Counted from the first letter of the stretch, positions 1-9,832 are shown. The stretch: 64,000 nt of DNA from Flavobacterium glycines (GCF_900100165.1 NZ_FNEO01000009.1:25309-89308); one strand, 5' to 3'. The notes: generated by a model from the sequence alone, not told the origin. Numbers and translations: made by a program.

Positions 1-693
1 ATATCCACTTTGTGAAGCTTTTGGCAAATCCTGCTGGAACTCAAATCCGTTTTTGGTTTTGATTTTCGCATAATAACTTTTGCCTTCAATTGGTAAAATT
101 TGCAATTTTCCCATACCATCATGCACACTTTCGAAAGTGGAAACTAATTCATTGTCGGAATCGTAAATTTCGCCTTTAATATCTATTGGTTTTCCGTTTA
201 AATCAACGGCTTTGAAACCAATCACACTAGCTACATTTTCTATAAGCGAGCCGCCTTCCGGAAAGAAATCAACTCGAAATGTATTTTGCTTAGTTACTAC
301 TTTTTCAGAAATTTTAGTTTCTAAAGGAATCTTTTGTGATGTTTTTAATTTATCATGCGATTCAAAAACATCAATAACTTCGATATCTTTTTTGAAAACA
401 AAATCATCCCCGAAATTCCGATTCCAGTTGGTGTAAGCTCTTAATTGATAAGTTCCTGGTTTTATTCCAAGAGAATCCTGCAATTGAAAATCGCCATGAC
501 CTAAACCCATTGCTAATTGAGTTTTGTTTCGGGCAATGATTTTTGCATCGGGTGAAATCAATTCGACATATAAAATACCACTTAGATCAAAAAGCAAATT
601 ATTAGAAGCCCGAACCACATACGCCTTGTACCACAAATCTTCTCCTGTAAAATAGACGTTTCTATCTGTGTGCAGGTAGATTTTTTCGATATC
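1..693. repeat. Direct repeat, copy 1 (coding paralogy)
   Basis: This stretch aligns with 3698-4390 at a constant offset of 3697 bases with no net gap. The first roughly 180 bases and bases 370-690 are close to identical, while about 250-340 are strongly diverged. It covers the N-terminal half of two tandem paralogous genes. Confidence 0.85.
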
Positions 694-798
694 CAAAATA
701 CTTTTTGATTCTTGAGCTTTTGAAAATACTGTTATCATTAACAATACTAAAAGTTGAAATAAAATATGTGTTTTTTTGGAAATAAAAACGTCAGGCAT
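1..798 (-). CDS. Secreted MG2/carboxypeptidase-regulatory-like protein, partial (C-terminus off left edge)
   Basis: Only the first 266 residues are in the window; the reading frame is open to base 1. It starts MPDVFISKKTH with a hydrophobic signal segment ending near FSKAQ, so the product is exported. The region after the signal (IEKIYLHTDRNVYFTGEDLW) matches the macroglobulin MG2-like start of large Bacteroidetes envelope proteins. It is a tandem paralogue of the 811-residue protein at 2060-4495, aligning without gaps, with one divergent block of about 27 residues after FESHDK. It lies 30 bases downstream of the gene at 829-2016, so it is probably third in that operon. Function unknown; a cell-envelope role is inferred from family and signal peptide. 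Confidence 0.8.
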   Translation of the reverse strand, partial: MPDVFISKKTHILFQLLVLLMITVFSKAQESKSILDIEKIYLHTDRNVYFTGEDLWYKAYVVRASNNLLFDLSGILYVELISPDAKIIARNKTQLAMGLGHGDFQLQDSLGIKPGTYQLRAYTNWNRNFGDDFVFKKDIEVIDVFESHDKLKTSQKIPLETKISEKVVTKQNTFRVDFFPEGGSLIENVASVIGFKAVDLNGKPIDIKGEIYDSDNELVSTFESVHDGMGKLQILPIEGKSYYAKIKTKNGFEFQQDLPKASQSGY

Positions 799-828
799 TT
801 GAATGTTTTTTTTAAAATTAAACAAAAA

Positions 829-2016
829 CTATTTCCCTTCTATAAAATCATTTTCTTCTTTGGATAACAATATTGAATTTGCAGTTGTAATATTATCTTT
901 GGGCAAATTTTGATAAATAGGTTTTGATAAATTAATCAGCCCCACATTCTTAACTTTTTCTATTTGAGTATTTTTTAAAACAAATAAATTGTTTTTCAAA
1001 TTTCCCTGATGAATACTGTCATTATATGTAATATTAAAATCGGCACTAACTTCAAAAGAGTTTAAAGCCCATTGATTACTCGTGTTTTTTCTAAAATTTA
1101 GTTTTGAAACAGAATTAATAGTTTCATACGAAAACTCTTTATGACCTCTGACAGTAAAATTCTTAGTGATTCTATTTTTATTTTCCACTTCATAAATAAA
1201 TGAAATGATAGCTTTGGTCTTTTTATCAAAAATAATTTTCCCCTTACTTCTATAGGAATAACTATAAGTTCTTTTCCAATCAGACGTAAAAGAAACAATC
1301 AATTCATTTTCAGTAGAATTTTCTACAACAGCCTCAAGATCTGGATTATATTTTATAAAATTAACCAGAAAGCTATTCAGGTAAATAGAACTAATTAGAT
1401 TTTTTGTATTTATAAATCCGCTATTCGAAGGGATATTTTCTTTCGGAATATCCGTAAAAACATCCATCGGATTATTGATATTATAATCGATGGCACCTAA
1501 ACGCATTTTTAAATCACTTAAATGTTTGATTTTATAACTTTTACTCCACCAATTCACCTTAGTCAATATCAATCTTTTCAATTTATTGTCTATTGAAAGT
1601 GTTTCTTTAAAATTACATTCTTTTTCAAAAGCCTTATTCTCATACAAATTTTCATAATTTTTAAGTACAAAAAGTAATGCTTTATTTAGATTAAAAGAAC
1701 CTACAACAACTTCATCGAGATTAATTAATTTTGGAATTAAATAAACAATATTTGAAGTTTGTAAATTTTTCGCATTGATAATCCTTTCCTGATAAGCAAT
1801 GTGCGAAATTTTTAAATCATTATCCCAAATTCTTATGTTTGCTTTTCCATCTGCATTTGTAAAAGTACCTTCCTGAATTTCCGGATAATAAATATTTACG
1901 GTTTCAATGGGTAATTTCGTAGTACTGTCTAACACTAAAATTTCTCTGTATTGAGAATAGGAAACCATATTTATAAGTAACATAAAAACCTTAAAATACA
2001 CTTTTGTTGTTTTCAT
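829..2016 (-). CDS. Carboxypeptidase-regulatory-like domain protein, secreted
   Basis: 395 residues. The signal peptide is residues 1-21 (MKTTKVYFKVFMLLINMVSYSQ). It is followed by a CarbopepD_reg-like beta-sandwich: the LVLDSTTKLPIETVNIYYP, GTFTNADGKANI and KISHIAYQ segments are typical of this domain, ending with the LDEVVV motif near residue 105. The remaining 290 residues are predicted beta-rich and match the C-terminal region of uncharacterised Bacteroidetes proteins of this architecture. It sits between two MG2-like paralogues on the same strand (43 bases after the upstream stop, 30 before the next start), so an operon is likely. Envelope location is inferred; the molecular function is not known. 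Confidence 0.75.
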   Translation of the reverse strand: MKTTKVYFKVFMLLINMVSYSQYREILVLDSTTKLPIETVNIYYPEIQEGTFTNADGKANIRIWDNDLKISHIAYQERIINAKNLQTSNIVYLIPKLINLDEVVVGSFNLNKALLFVLKNYENLYENKAFEKECNFKETLSIDNKLKRLILTKVNWWSKSYKIKHLSDLKMRLGAIDYNINNPMDVFTDIPKENIPSNSGFINTKNLISSIYLNSFLVNFIKYNPDLEAVVENSTENELIVSFTSDWKRTYSYSYRSKGKIIFDKKTKAIISFIYEVENKNRITKNFTVRGHKEFSYETINSVSKLNFRKNTSNQWALNSFEVSADFNITYNDSIHQGNLKNNLFVLKNTQIEKVKNVGLINLSKPIYQNLPKDNITTANSILLSKEENDFIEGK

Positions 2017-2059
2017 TTGTTATAAATTTATTTTATCTTAATAAACAAATTCAAAGTTG

Positions 2060-4495
2060 TTATTTCTTAATAGAATAATAAGTATTTCGTACCACAGGAA
2101 TTCCACTGCCTGTAATACCTTCTAAGGCTACTTTTACTTTAGTTTCAACACTACTATTAAAGTAATTCATACTCATATTTCCAGTTTTATCAGGATGTAC
2201 ATAAGGATTCCAATAAATCGTATTTCTTACGACTGTATTTTTATCCAACTCTGGATTGAGTTTTTCAGGATCTAACGAATAAAAAACTCTGGCTGCGTAA
2301 AATCCTTCCATTCTTTTGCTAATAGAACTAAATTGATTTTTGGAAGGTTGATTTCCAGAAAACGATTTGGTCCAAATTGCAATAAGACCATATGGTGATT
2401 CTTCACCATACCACTTTACTCCCTTAATATCTGCGGTGGCCCATATACTCCCAATATCTGAAAGTGAAATATTAGAAATTTCATTCAAAAGAACTATCTG
2501 ACCATCCAATGTAAAAAGTGGAGGTTCCTTATAATTTAAAAATCTAACAAAATTCTTAAAGGGGGTGACATCTGGAATTTTTTTAGAAAGAAGATCAAAA
2601 ATATTGAGATATGAATCTGTATCTGCACCTCGATTATATGTAAAACCTCGAGCTCCAACCCAAAAATCAAAAGGCTGTACTCTATTTTCCTTGCCAACTA
2701 TGGCAACTTCGCTCAAAACACCTTCAGGTTTAAGATTTAAACCAGTATATTTTTTAAACACATTTTCGATCGCTATCTGCGTTGTTTCAGTAAAATTAAT
2801 TGATTCGTTTTTAAAAAAAATTGGCAATCGAGCTTGTTCAATGGGATCCAATACAATTTCTCCTGCAAACTTTCCTTTTTCATTTCTAGCGTTCAACTGC
2901 ATATTTGTCTTTCCTGAAAACATCAGTTTTTCAAATTGGAAACGTCCAATCGAATCGGTCACCGCACTGAAAATCCCATTATTTTTTTCTCCCATTAAAG
3001 CCAAAGTTACATTATTATTTACCAATGGTTTGTCAGCAAAAAGTTGTTTCACTCTGCCGGAAATAGTAATTCCTTTTTCTGCTTTATAACTGTTTTTATC
3101 ATCAATTTTTGGCGAAATTTTCCAAACAAAATCACGCCAGCCCTGAGTTAATAATAAATTGTCTAAATGTTCTAATCGTTTTAGATTATTGGAGTCAAAA
3201 TAATATGCAGGATGATAGACTTTTCCCCTAATATCGGATTCCATTAAGAAATACGAACAAATATTAGAATCATAATTATCCTCTTCTACTCCATTTGTAT
3301 CGGTTACACTCAAAGAAAAACTGGCAGATTTTCCTTCTCCCGATTTTGATTTTGAAGAAACATTCAACGTTACTTTTTCTTCTGGTTGATAGCTCGTTTT
3401 ATCAATGGAAAATTGAACTTCTAAATCGGGTTCTTTCTCAAAATAAACTAAGCGTTCACTTTGCGGTTTGTTTACATTATCAAACAAAGTAATTTGGCTA
3501 ATGCCATCGGGAATTTTATCTTTTGGCAATTCAAAAGAAAGACTGGTTTCAGTTAAGGTTTGTGTGGTTTCTAAATAGGAAACTCCTCTGGATTTACAAA
3601 TTACAATCAAAGTTGCATTTGGATTTTGGACTAAAGTTTGCTGATTTGTATTAATCGTTACAATGTTTCTCCCCTTAAAATTGCGATAACTTAGGGCATA
3701 TCCACTTTGTGAAGCTTTTGGCAAATCCTGCTGGAACTCAAATCCGTTTTTGGTTTTGATTTTTGCATAATAACTTTTGCCTTCAATGGGTAGCAATTGC
3801 GTTTTTCCCATGCCGTCATGCACACTTTCAAAAGTACTGACTAATTCATTGTCGGAATCGTAAATTGTGCCTGTTATTGCAATTGGTTTTCCGTTTAAAT
3901 CAACGGCTTTGAAACCAATCACACTAGCTACATTTTCTAATAATGAACCACTTTCAGGGAAAAAAGCGATTTTATATGGATTATTGGTAAAATTTCTCTT
4001 TTTTAGGGATTTAGATTCTGTTACATTATTTTGAACTGATTGTGATTTATCATGAGATTCGAAAAGATCAATGATTTCAATATCTTTTTTAAAAACAAAA
4101 TCATCACCGAAATTCCTATTCCAGTTAGTATAGGCTCTTAATTGGTATTTCCCGGGTTTAACATCAAGTGAATCCTGCAACTGAAAATCGCCATGCCCTA
4201 ATCCCATCTCTAAACTGGTCTTATTTCGAATAATTATATCTGAATTTGAGGAAATCAATTCGACATATAAAATACCACTTAAATCAAAAAGCAAATTATT
4301 AGAAGCCCTTACCACATAAGCCTTATACCATAAATCTTCTCCTGTAAAATAGACGTTTCTATCTGTGTGCAGGTAGATTTTTTCGATATCGGGCATGGAT
4401 TTTTGTTCTTGGGCAGGAGCCCAAAAAAAAGTAAAAAACAATCCCAAAAGCAAAAACCAGAATGGCTTTTTGTAACAAAAAGAGACTTCAATCAT
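2060..4495 (-). CDS. Large secreted MG2/TonB-plug-like domain protein
   Basis: 811 residues. The signal peptide is MIEVSFCYKKPFWFLLLG through APAQ (about residues 1-29). Next comes an MG2-like domain starting IEKIYLHTDRNVYFTGE, further beta-sandwich repeats (one beginning VQFSIDKTSYQPEEKVTLNV), a carboxypeptidase-regulatory-like segment (ISGRVKQLFADKPLVNNNVTLAL), and a C-terminal region resembling a TonB-receptor plug (PLFTLDGQIVLLNE ... IKGVKWYGEESPYGLIAIWTK). No beta-barrel follows, so it is not a transporter by itself. It heads a three-gene minus-strand run. Proteins like this are common in Flavobacteria but uncharacterised; surface or periplasmic location is inferred. Confidence 0.78.
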   Translation of the reverse strand: MIEVSFCYKKPFWFLLLGLFFTFFWAPAQEQKSMPDIEKIYLHTDRNVYFTGEDLWYKAYVVRASNNLLFDLSGILYVELISSNSDIIIRNKTSLEMGLGHGDFQLQDSLDVKPGKYQLRAYTNWNRNFGDDFVFKKDIEIIDLFESHDKSQSVQNNVTESKSLKKRNFTNNPYKIAFFPESGSLLENVASVIGFKAVDLNGKPIAITGTIYDSDNELVSTFESVHDGMGKTQLLPIEGKSYYAKIKTKNGFEFQQDLPKASQSGYALSYRNFKGRNIVTINTNQQTLVQNPNATLIVICKSRGVSYLETTQTLTETSLSFELPKDKIPDGISQITLFDNVNKPQSERLVYFEKEPDLEVQFSIDKTSYQPEEKVTLNVSSKSKSGEGKSASFSLSVTDTNGVEEDNYDSNICSYFLMESDIRGKVYHPAYYFDSNNLKRLEHLDNLLLTQGWRDFVWKISPKIDDKNSYKAEKGITISGRVKQLFADKPLVNNNVTLALMGEKNNGIFSAVTDSIGRFQFEKLMFSGKTNMQLNARNEKGKFAGEIVLDPIEQARLPIFFKNESINFTETTQIAIENVFKKYTGLNLKPEGVLSEVAIVGKENRVQPFDFWVGARGFTYNRGADTDSYLNIFDLLSKKIPDVTPFKNFVRFLNYKEPPLFTLDGQIVLLNEISNISLSDIGSIWATADIKGVKWYGEESPYGLIAIWTKSFSGNQPSKNQFSSISKRMEGFYAARVFYSLDPEKLNPELDKNTVVRNTIYWNPYVHPDKTGNMSMNYFNSSVETKVKVALEGITGSGIPVVRNTYYSIKK
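3698..4390. repeat. Direct repeat, copy 2 (coding paralogy)
   Basis: Partner of 1-693. It encodes the N-terminal third of the 811-residue protein. The blocky pattern (identical, diverged, near-identical) suggests duplication followed by gene conversion rather than uniform drift. Confidence 0.85.
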
Positions 4496-4804
4496 TTAGC
4501 TAAATTTAAGTATTCAACAAAAAAAGATTAAAGAGAAATTGAATTTTCTAAAAAATATACAATTGTAATTTAAATTCAACCTTCTCTAAACAATTATTTT
4601 AGCCAACAATTATCAAGCCATTTATTACAAAATATATGTTAATTATTAAGAAAAGTTTTAAAATCAAGTTCAAAACGTAATTTTAGAAAAACCACATATA
4701 AAAAAAATGGGAATCATGTAGAAATTAAAATTCCACGATTCCCGATTTCATCTGACTAAAATTAGCGGTACAATACCACATTTCAGTCAGGAAGTACTAT
4801 ATTT
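4496..4804. other. Intergenic region between menD and the MG2-like operon
   Basis: 309 AT-rich bases holding the menD terminator (4701-4743) near menD and presumably the promoter of the 2060-4495 operon. No plausible ORF and no other clear element was seen. Confidence 0.6.
4701..4743 (-). terminator. Rho-independent terminator of menD
   Basis: On the minus strand GGGAATCGTG pairs with CATGATTCCC (one mismatch) around an AT loop, followed by ATTTTTTTATA. It lies about 60 bases after the menD stop. Confidence 0.8.
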
Positions 4805-6466
4805 TTAAACCAGCTCTTTGAAAAATTGCTTTAAAATAACATCGTTTTCTGTTGTGGGTGTAAATACTTCTAAAATGGCTGCCTTTGTGTTTTGTGCATA
4901 CAATTGCTTCAAACCACTTTTTAAACTGTTTTCATCTGCAGCTGTTATGTATTCCAAACCATACATTTTAGCCAGATGCTCAGCTGTTAAACCATGCGAA
5001 GTTTCGAAAAAAGTATTAAAAACAGCATTCTCTTCATGACCCGGCAAAATCCTGAAAATACCTCCACCTCCGTTATTAATGATAATAATTTTGAAATTCT
5101 TGGGAATGTAATTATTCCACAAGGCATTGCTATCGTATAAAAAACTCACATCTCCGGTAATAAAAACCGTTGGTTTTTTACTTGCCAATGCTGCTCCAAT
5201 AGCCGTAGAAGTACTGCCGTCAATTCCGCTCGTTCCACGATTGCAATAAACCTCAACAGAAGAATCAATAGCTATTAATTGCGCATAACGAATGGCTGCA
5301 CTGTTGCTAATTTGCAATTGGCTGTTTTTAGGTAAACTTTTAATTACTGTATTAAAAACCGCAAAATCAGAAAAAGGTATTTTAGCTAAATAAAGCTCTT
5401 GTTTCTCTTTTCGAAGCAATTGAATACGCTTGTTTTTTTCGAAATAATCACTTTTTACAGCTGTAGTTAAAGGCAAAAAGCTTTCAAAAAAAGTATTCGG
5501 ATTAACTTCGAAATGTTTTGTCAAAACCCCAAAAGTATCATAGGCTCGTAAAGAATCAATATGCCAATGCTGTTTTGGTTTGTACTTACGTAAAAAGGCT
5601 TTGATGCGTTTAGACACAATCATTCCACCAAAAGTAACTAAGATTTCCGGGCAGAAATCTTCAAAATCACCATTATCAAACGGTGTAATGATAGTATCAA
5701 TATTCGAAATAAAATCAGGATGATATAAATTCGAAGTGGTTTCAGTCATCACTACCACCGATTCATCATTAGCTAAAGTTTCAATAGTTGCATTCGAAAC
5801 AGAATTAGGATTGTTTACTCCTGCCAAAACCAATTTCTTAGTCGATTGATTCCAAATTTCAACAAAACTAGTCAAATCTTCCAAAGGAGTTAGCGGGTTC
5901 AAACTTGCAAAATGATGCACCATCACATCAACAGAAAGTTCTGAAACTGTTTCATACAAAGGCTCTTCAAAAGGGGCATTAATATGTACCGGTCCTTTTT
6001 TATAAAACGCTACATCTATGGCTTCGTTGATTTTACAATCGTTTTCTTTGGACGCTTCTTCGGTCAAATTAGCATTGTAAAGCGAATGATTTGCAAAAAC
6101 ATTTTCCTGACGGATGGTTTGACCATCGCCAATATCAATCTTACTTTGCGGTCTGTCTGCCGAAATAACAATCAATGGAATCTGACTGTAAAAAGCTTCA
6201 GCAATGGCGGGATAATAATTCAATAATGCCGAACCTGAAGTACATAAAACTGCTACGGGACGCTTGATTTGCTGGGCAATTCCCATAGCAAAAAATGCGG
6301 CACAGCGCTCATCAGCAATACTATAGCAGTTAAAATCAGGATTAGAGGCAAAACCTATGGTTAATGGTGCATTTCTGGAACCTGGAGAAATGACGATATC
6401 GACGATTCCTTTGGCTAAACAAATCTGAAGAATGCTTTGCGCTAAAGGTATTTTGGGGTAAATCAT
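4805..6466 (-). CDS. menD: 2-succinyl-5-enolpyruvyl-6-hydroxy-3-cyclohexene-1-carboxylate synthase
   Basis: 553 residues, ThDP-dependent. It condenses isochorismate with 2-oxoglutarate in menaquinone synthesis (cytoplasmic). Visible marks are the N-terminal VISPGSRNAPL motif, GSALLNYYPAIAEA, RGTSGIDGSTSTAIG, and the ThDP/Mg site region ITGDVSFLYDSNALWNN...INNGGGGIF. The frame is open back to 6547, adding 27 residues, but conserved sequence starts at MIYPKIPLAQSI, so I place the start at 6466. The protein length then fits the family. The gene is separate from other men genes here; menE is at 38657-39706. A hairpin terminator follows the stop. Confidence 0.95.
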   Translation of the reverse strand: MIYPKIPLAQSILQICLAKGIVDIVISPGSRNAPLTIGFASNPDFNCYSIADERCAAFFAMGIAQQIKRPVAVLCTSGSALLNYYPAIAEAFYSQIPLIVISADRPQSKIDIGDGQTIRQENVFANHSLYNANLTEEASKENDCKINEAIDVAFYKKGPVHINAPFEEPLYETVSELSVDVMVHHFASLNPLTPLEDLTSFVEIWNQSTKKLVLAGVNNPNSVSNATIETLANDESVVVMTETTSNLYHPDFISNIDTIITPFDNGDFEDFCPEILVTFGGMIVSKRIKAFLRKYKPKQHWHIDSLRAYDTFGVLTKHFEVNPNTFFESFLPLTTAVKSDYFEKNKRIQLLRKEKQELYLAKIPFSDFAVFNTVIKSLPKNSQLQISNSAAIRYAQLIAIDSSVEVYCNRGTSGIDGSTSTAIGAALASKKPTVFITGDVSFLYDSNALWNNYIPKNFKIIIINNGGGGIFRILPGHEENAVFNTFFETSHGLTAEHLAKMYGLEYITAADENSLKSGLKQLYAQNTKAAILEVFTPTTENDVILKQFFKELV

Positions 6467-6589
6467 TGTTATTATTTCAAAAAAATCAAAGATACAAAGT
6501 TGCAGTGCTTTTTTCTTTATTTCAAACTGATTTTTTATACTTATCAAGCATTATAAAGATAAGAGAATTTAGAAAACAGATTTTTTTAA

Positions 6590-6643
6590 AACCACATAAG
6601 TCATATAAGTTTTAAGCTCAAAGCTTATATGACTTATGTGGTT
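6590..6643. repeat. Perfect 20-bp intergenic palindrome (AACCACATAAG family)
   Basis: Arms 6590-6609 and 6624-6643 are perfect inverted repeats with a 14-base loop, flanked by T- and A-rich runs on both sides. A related arm, CTTATATGACTTATATG, occurs at 11232-11248. It may serve as a terminator between menD and the peroxidase gene, but the sequence is shared with other intergenic sites. Confidence 0.8.
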
Positions 6644-6775
6644 AAAATTATTTTATCAAGAAGCTCATAAGTAAACATAGTATTTTCTCAATAGTAAAAA
6701 CTAAAGAAAAATAAAAAAAGCGATTTCTAAATTCAATTAAAAATCGCTTTTGCTAAAACTATATATAAATACAAC

Positions 6776-7363
6776 TTATTGTTTAATCCAGTTTACAATT
6801 TCCGGAGCATCCGGTTTAGTTTTAGAAAAATACACTTCTACTAAATGTCCTTTTTCGTCAATCAGGTATTTTTGAAAATTCCATTTTACTTCAGAATCTT
6901 TCACTCCGTTTTTGTCTTTTTGAGTTAAAAACTGATAAATCGGACTCATATCAGCACCTTTTACTGAGATTTTAGCCATCATTGGAAAAGTTACTCCGTA
7001 ATTTAATTTACAGAAAGTCTCAATCTCTTTATTGGTTCCCGGTTCTTGTCCGTTAAAATTGTTTGCCGGAAAACCTACAATTGTAAAACCTTTGTCTTTA
7101 TATTCTTTATAAATCGCTTCCAGTTGCTCGTACTGTGGCGTATACCCACATTTTGAAGCCGTGTTGACAATCAATACTTTTTTGCCTTTTAGTTTCGAAA
7201 AATCAAAAGTTTCTCCTGATAAATCTTCGACTTTAAACTGATAAATACTTTGGGTATCCACTGCTTTTTCTTTTTTTACTTTATCTGTCTTTTTACTTTG
7301 TGCCTCAATATTTCCGCTTAAAAACAATAAGGCAGTACAAAGGCTAAATACAATTTTTTTCAT
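6776..7363 (-). CDS. Glutathione peroxidase family protein, exported
   Basis: 195 residues with a signal peptide (residues 1-22, ending IEAQ). It is a thiol peroxidase of the GPx/BtuE family that reduces peroxides, usually with thioredoxin-like donors in bacteria. The peroxidatic Cys lies in NTASKCGYTPQ, the Gln in FPANNFNGQEPG, and the Trp/Asn in VKWNFQKYLI, so the catalytic tetrad is present. A second Cys in ETFCKLNYG fits the resolving cysteine of two-Cys members. The exported location is less common than the cytoplasmic form and suggests defence against periplasmic peroxides. It lies downstream of, and on the same strand as, a TonB-dependent receptor. Confidence 0.92.
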   Translation of the reverse strand: MKKIVFSLCTALLFLSGNIEAQSKKTDKVKKEKAVDTQSIYQFKVEDLSGETFDFSKLKGKKVLIVNTASKCGYTPQYEQLEAIYKEYKDKGFTIVGFPANNFNGQEPGTNKEIETFCKLNYGVTFPMMAKISVKGADMSPIYQFLTQKDKNGVKDSEVKWNFQKYLIDEKGHLVEVYFSKTKPDAPEIVNWIKQ

Positions 7364-7437
7364 AGGTTTCTTTTTGGATAAAATTAATCAAATCAATTCT
7401 TTTTTACAGTCGAAAAGTTAACAAAAACTGTACCTTT

Positions 7438-9651
7438 TTAGAATCGATAGGTGATTTTAGCTTTTAAATTAAAAGGTGTTCCCGGAGTAAAATGAATTTC
7501 ATCAACAGGATTTGCTTCATTTTTTAATCTTGATTCGGTTGCAAACTGGGTTTCGTTCCATTCGGTATTGAATAAATTTTGAATGGTAAAACCAAAACTA
7601 ACATTTTTAAAATCGTAATTCAAATTCATATCGGTCACAAAATAGCCTTCGGCCACAATAGAATTATCTTCGTTTGCCGGACGACTCTTTAAATAACGAT
7701 AACGTATTCCACCTGAAAAACGGTGCCAGTTCTGAAAACTTATCCCTCCTGCTGTAGTAAAATCAGGCGATAACGGAACATAATCCTGTCCTTTAGGTTC
7801 GTCGATACTTCTGGCAAAAGTATAATTGGCATCCGAATAGATATACAAAATCTCATTTAAATGATAACGTATTCCAAAATCGGCTCCCATTCTTTTAGTT
7901 CTTCCACTTGGCTCAATAGTTCCTCCATCGCCGGAATACACAAATTCCTGTTGCAGATACATGTACCACAAAGCCGAGTTGATGATTAAATTGTGTGATG
8001 GTTTCCAAATTGTCCCAATATCAGTCCCAACAGCTGTTGGCAACGTTTTATATCCGTTATTTTCAACCACAACGCGGGTATCATTCGAATGAAAGCCCAT
8101 TCCTGATTTTAAAAAAAGCTGCAAATTGTTATTGTGAGAATAAATAAAATTCAATTTTGGAGACAATTTCACTTCGCTTTCTGATTGATTCGCATAGGTA
8201 TCGCTTAATTTATCCTGATAATTAAATTTAAAATAGTCGAAACGCAAGCCTGGATTAATCATCCATTTCCCGAAAACAAATTCTGAATTCAAATAAGCAT
8301 ATTGGTTGCTTTCATCGATATCTCCTAATTTAATACGCTCCAGTGTTGTTTTTCGATTCAAAGTATGCGACAATTCACTGTCTTTTGTAGCATCGGCTCT
8401 AAAACCAAGTCCTAATTGGTAATTGATATCCCAAACGTTATTTTTAATTTTTTTATTGATTTCAGCATTCATTCCATAAAGCATCCTGCTTTCTTTTTGC
8501 CTGATTTGGTCTCCATTTACCGGATCATTTAAGAAAAACGTAAAATTCGAATACAGTTCTAAAGCATATTTACTTAAAAAAGTATTGACTTTTACGAAGG
8601 TATTTTTATCTATTGGTTTCACCAAAGATGCAATAATATTACTTCTGGAAGTGTTTCCTCCCTCGGTATCATCAACTGCACCAAATCTGGAAATAGTGCC
8701 ATTATCTGTTAATCGCTGTGGAATTTGCCCGGAAGCATCCCACTTACTCGAAAAATGCGATGCCGAAATCGAAAATTTACTATTCAATCCTAAGAGATAA
8801 GTGTATTTCCCTTGTAAATTAAACCGATTAAAATTTTGAGGCGATTCAAAAGGGCCATCAGTCAAAAAATACTCTGTAGCAATATAAGCTCTTTGATTTT
8901 TTTCATTATTCAAAAGATTAAACAAACCCACAGTACGTTTCATATTAAACTGCCCTGCTTCAACACTAATACTACTATTATCCAGTTTTTCTTTAGTTTG
9001 AAAACCTACATATCCCGCTGTTGCAAAATCACCTTTATTGGCATAATACGTTCCTTTGCCATAATCAATTTTGTCTACTGTTTCCGGGATGACAAAATGC
9101 AAATCGGCATAACCCTGACCATGCGCATGCGAAACCATATTCACCGGCATTCCATCGACTGAAATAGCAACATCGGTCCCATGATCAATATCAAAACCTC
9201 TTAAAAACATTTGTTCGCTCTTACCTCCGCCAGCATGCTGACCAATAAACAATCCGGGTACTTTTTGCAAAATTTCCTGAGATGTATTAACAGGCGAAGT
9301 TTGTAAATCTATTTTCGAAATCAGGTTCATCGCCGAAAGTTTGTGCTGAATGACCACATCATTTAATTTCAAAACACCATCAGCTAATACGATCTTATTC
9401 TCCCCTTCAACAACAGTATGATTTTTAATTTTAAAACCTAAAGCAGTAATCCTTAATACATCACCAATATTGGTTTTCTCAATTACAAAAGCCCCTGATT
9501 CATCTGTATGAGAGTGCATCTCCGAAGTTGGATTGTAAATAAAAGCATTGGTAACAGCGTTTCCGTATTCGTCAAGAACAACCGCTTTTTGCGTTTGAGA
9601 AAAAGAATAAAAACTAATGAGAAAGATAAATGCTGTTAAAAGCGGTTTCAT
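7438..9651 (-). CDS. TonB-dependent outer-membrane receptor
   Basis: 737 residues: signal peptide 1-18 (FYSFSQ), carboxypeptidase-regulatory domain about 20-95, plug domain about 115-220 with FLRGFDIDHGTDVAISVDGMPVN and the His-containing VSHAHGQGYADLHF, then a 22-strand-type barrel ending in FNLKAKITYRF with a C-terminal Phe. It imports a ligand across the outer membrane using TonB energy; the substrate cannot be told from sequence. It is divergent from an ECF sigma/anti-sigma pair, an arrangement often used to control receptor genes. Upstream are a TATATTTG -7 element (9698-9705) and a perfect palindrome (9712-9725) that could be an operator. Confidence 0.92.
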   Translation of the reverse strand: MKPLLTAFIFLISFYSFSQTQKAVVLDEYGNAVTNAFIYNPTSEMHSHTDESGAFVIEKTNIGDVLRITALGFKIKNHTVVEGENKIVLADGVLKLNDVVIQHKLSAMNLISKIDLQTSPVNTSQEILQKVPGLFIGQHAGGGKSEQMFLRGFDIDHGTDVAISVDGMPVNMVSHAHGQGYADLHFVIPETVDKIDYGKGTYYANKGDFATAGYVGFQTKEKLDNSSISVEAGQFNMKRTVGLFNLLNNEKNQRAYIATEYFLTDGPFESPQNFNRFNLQGKYTYLLGLNSKFSISASHFSSKWDASGQIPQRLTDNGTISRFGAVDDTEGGNTSRSNIIASLVKPIDKNTFVKVNTFLSKYALELYSNFTFFLNDPVNGDQIRQKESRMLYGMNAEINKKIKNNVWDINYQLGLGFRADATKDSELSHTLNRKTTLERIKLGDIDESNQYAYLNSEFVFGKWMINPGLRFDYFKFNYQDKLSDTYANQSESEVKLSPKLNFIYSHNNNLQLFLKSGMGFHSNDTRVVVENNGYKTLPTAVGTDIGTIWKPSHNLIINSALWYMYLQQEFVYSGDGGTIEPSGRTKRMGADFGIRYHLNEILYIYSDANYTFARSIDEPKGQDYVPLSPDFTTAGGISFQNWHRFSGGIRYRYLKSRPANEDNSIVAEGYFVTDMNLNYDFKNVSFGFTIQNLFNTEWNETQFATESRLKNEANPVDEIHFTPGTPFNLKAKITYRF

Positions 9652-9697
9652 AAAACTTTATATAAATTGGGGTGACTGTTAAATAATCTTCAAACGC

Positions 9698-9705
9698 CAA
9701 ATATA
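9698..9705 (-). promoter_or_regulatory. -7 promoter element (TATATTTG) of the TonB receptor gene
   Basis: It matches the Bacteroidetes TAnnTTTG consensus on the minus strand, 46 bases before the receptor start codon. Confidence 0.6.
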
Positions 9706-9711
9706 AAATGA

Positions 9712-9725
9712 CTACTTATAAGTAG
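9712..9725. promoter_or_regulatory. 14-bp perfect palindrome, candidate operator
   Basis: CTACTTATAAGTAG is a perfect palindrome immediately upstream of the -7 element, in the region where RNA polymerase and a repressor would compete. The binding protein is unknown. Confidence 0.5.
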
Positions 9726-9832
9726 CATCCTGTATCTAATCAAAATGTTTAATTTTAAAATTAACTAAAATAAAAATAAGATTTTTATTCCTCTATTTTA
9801 ATAAAACCAATACTATTCTAAATAAGTTTACC

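Noticed and set aside
6467..6547. 27 extra codons at the start of menD
   Set aside because: The frame is open, but conserved MenD sequence begins at MIYPKIPLAQSI; the extra residues have no family match.
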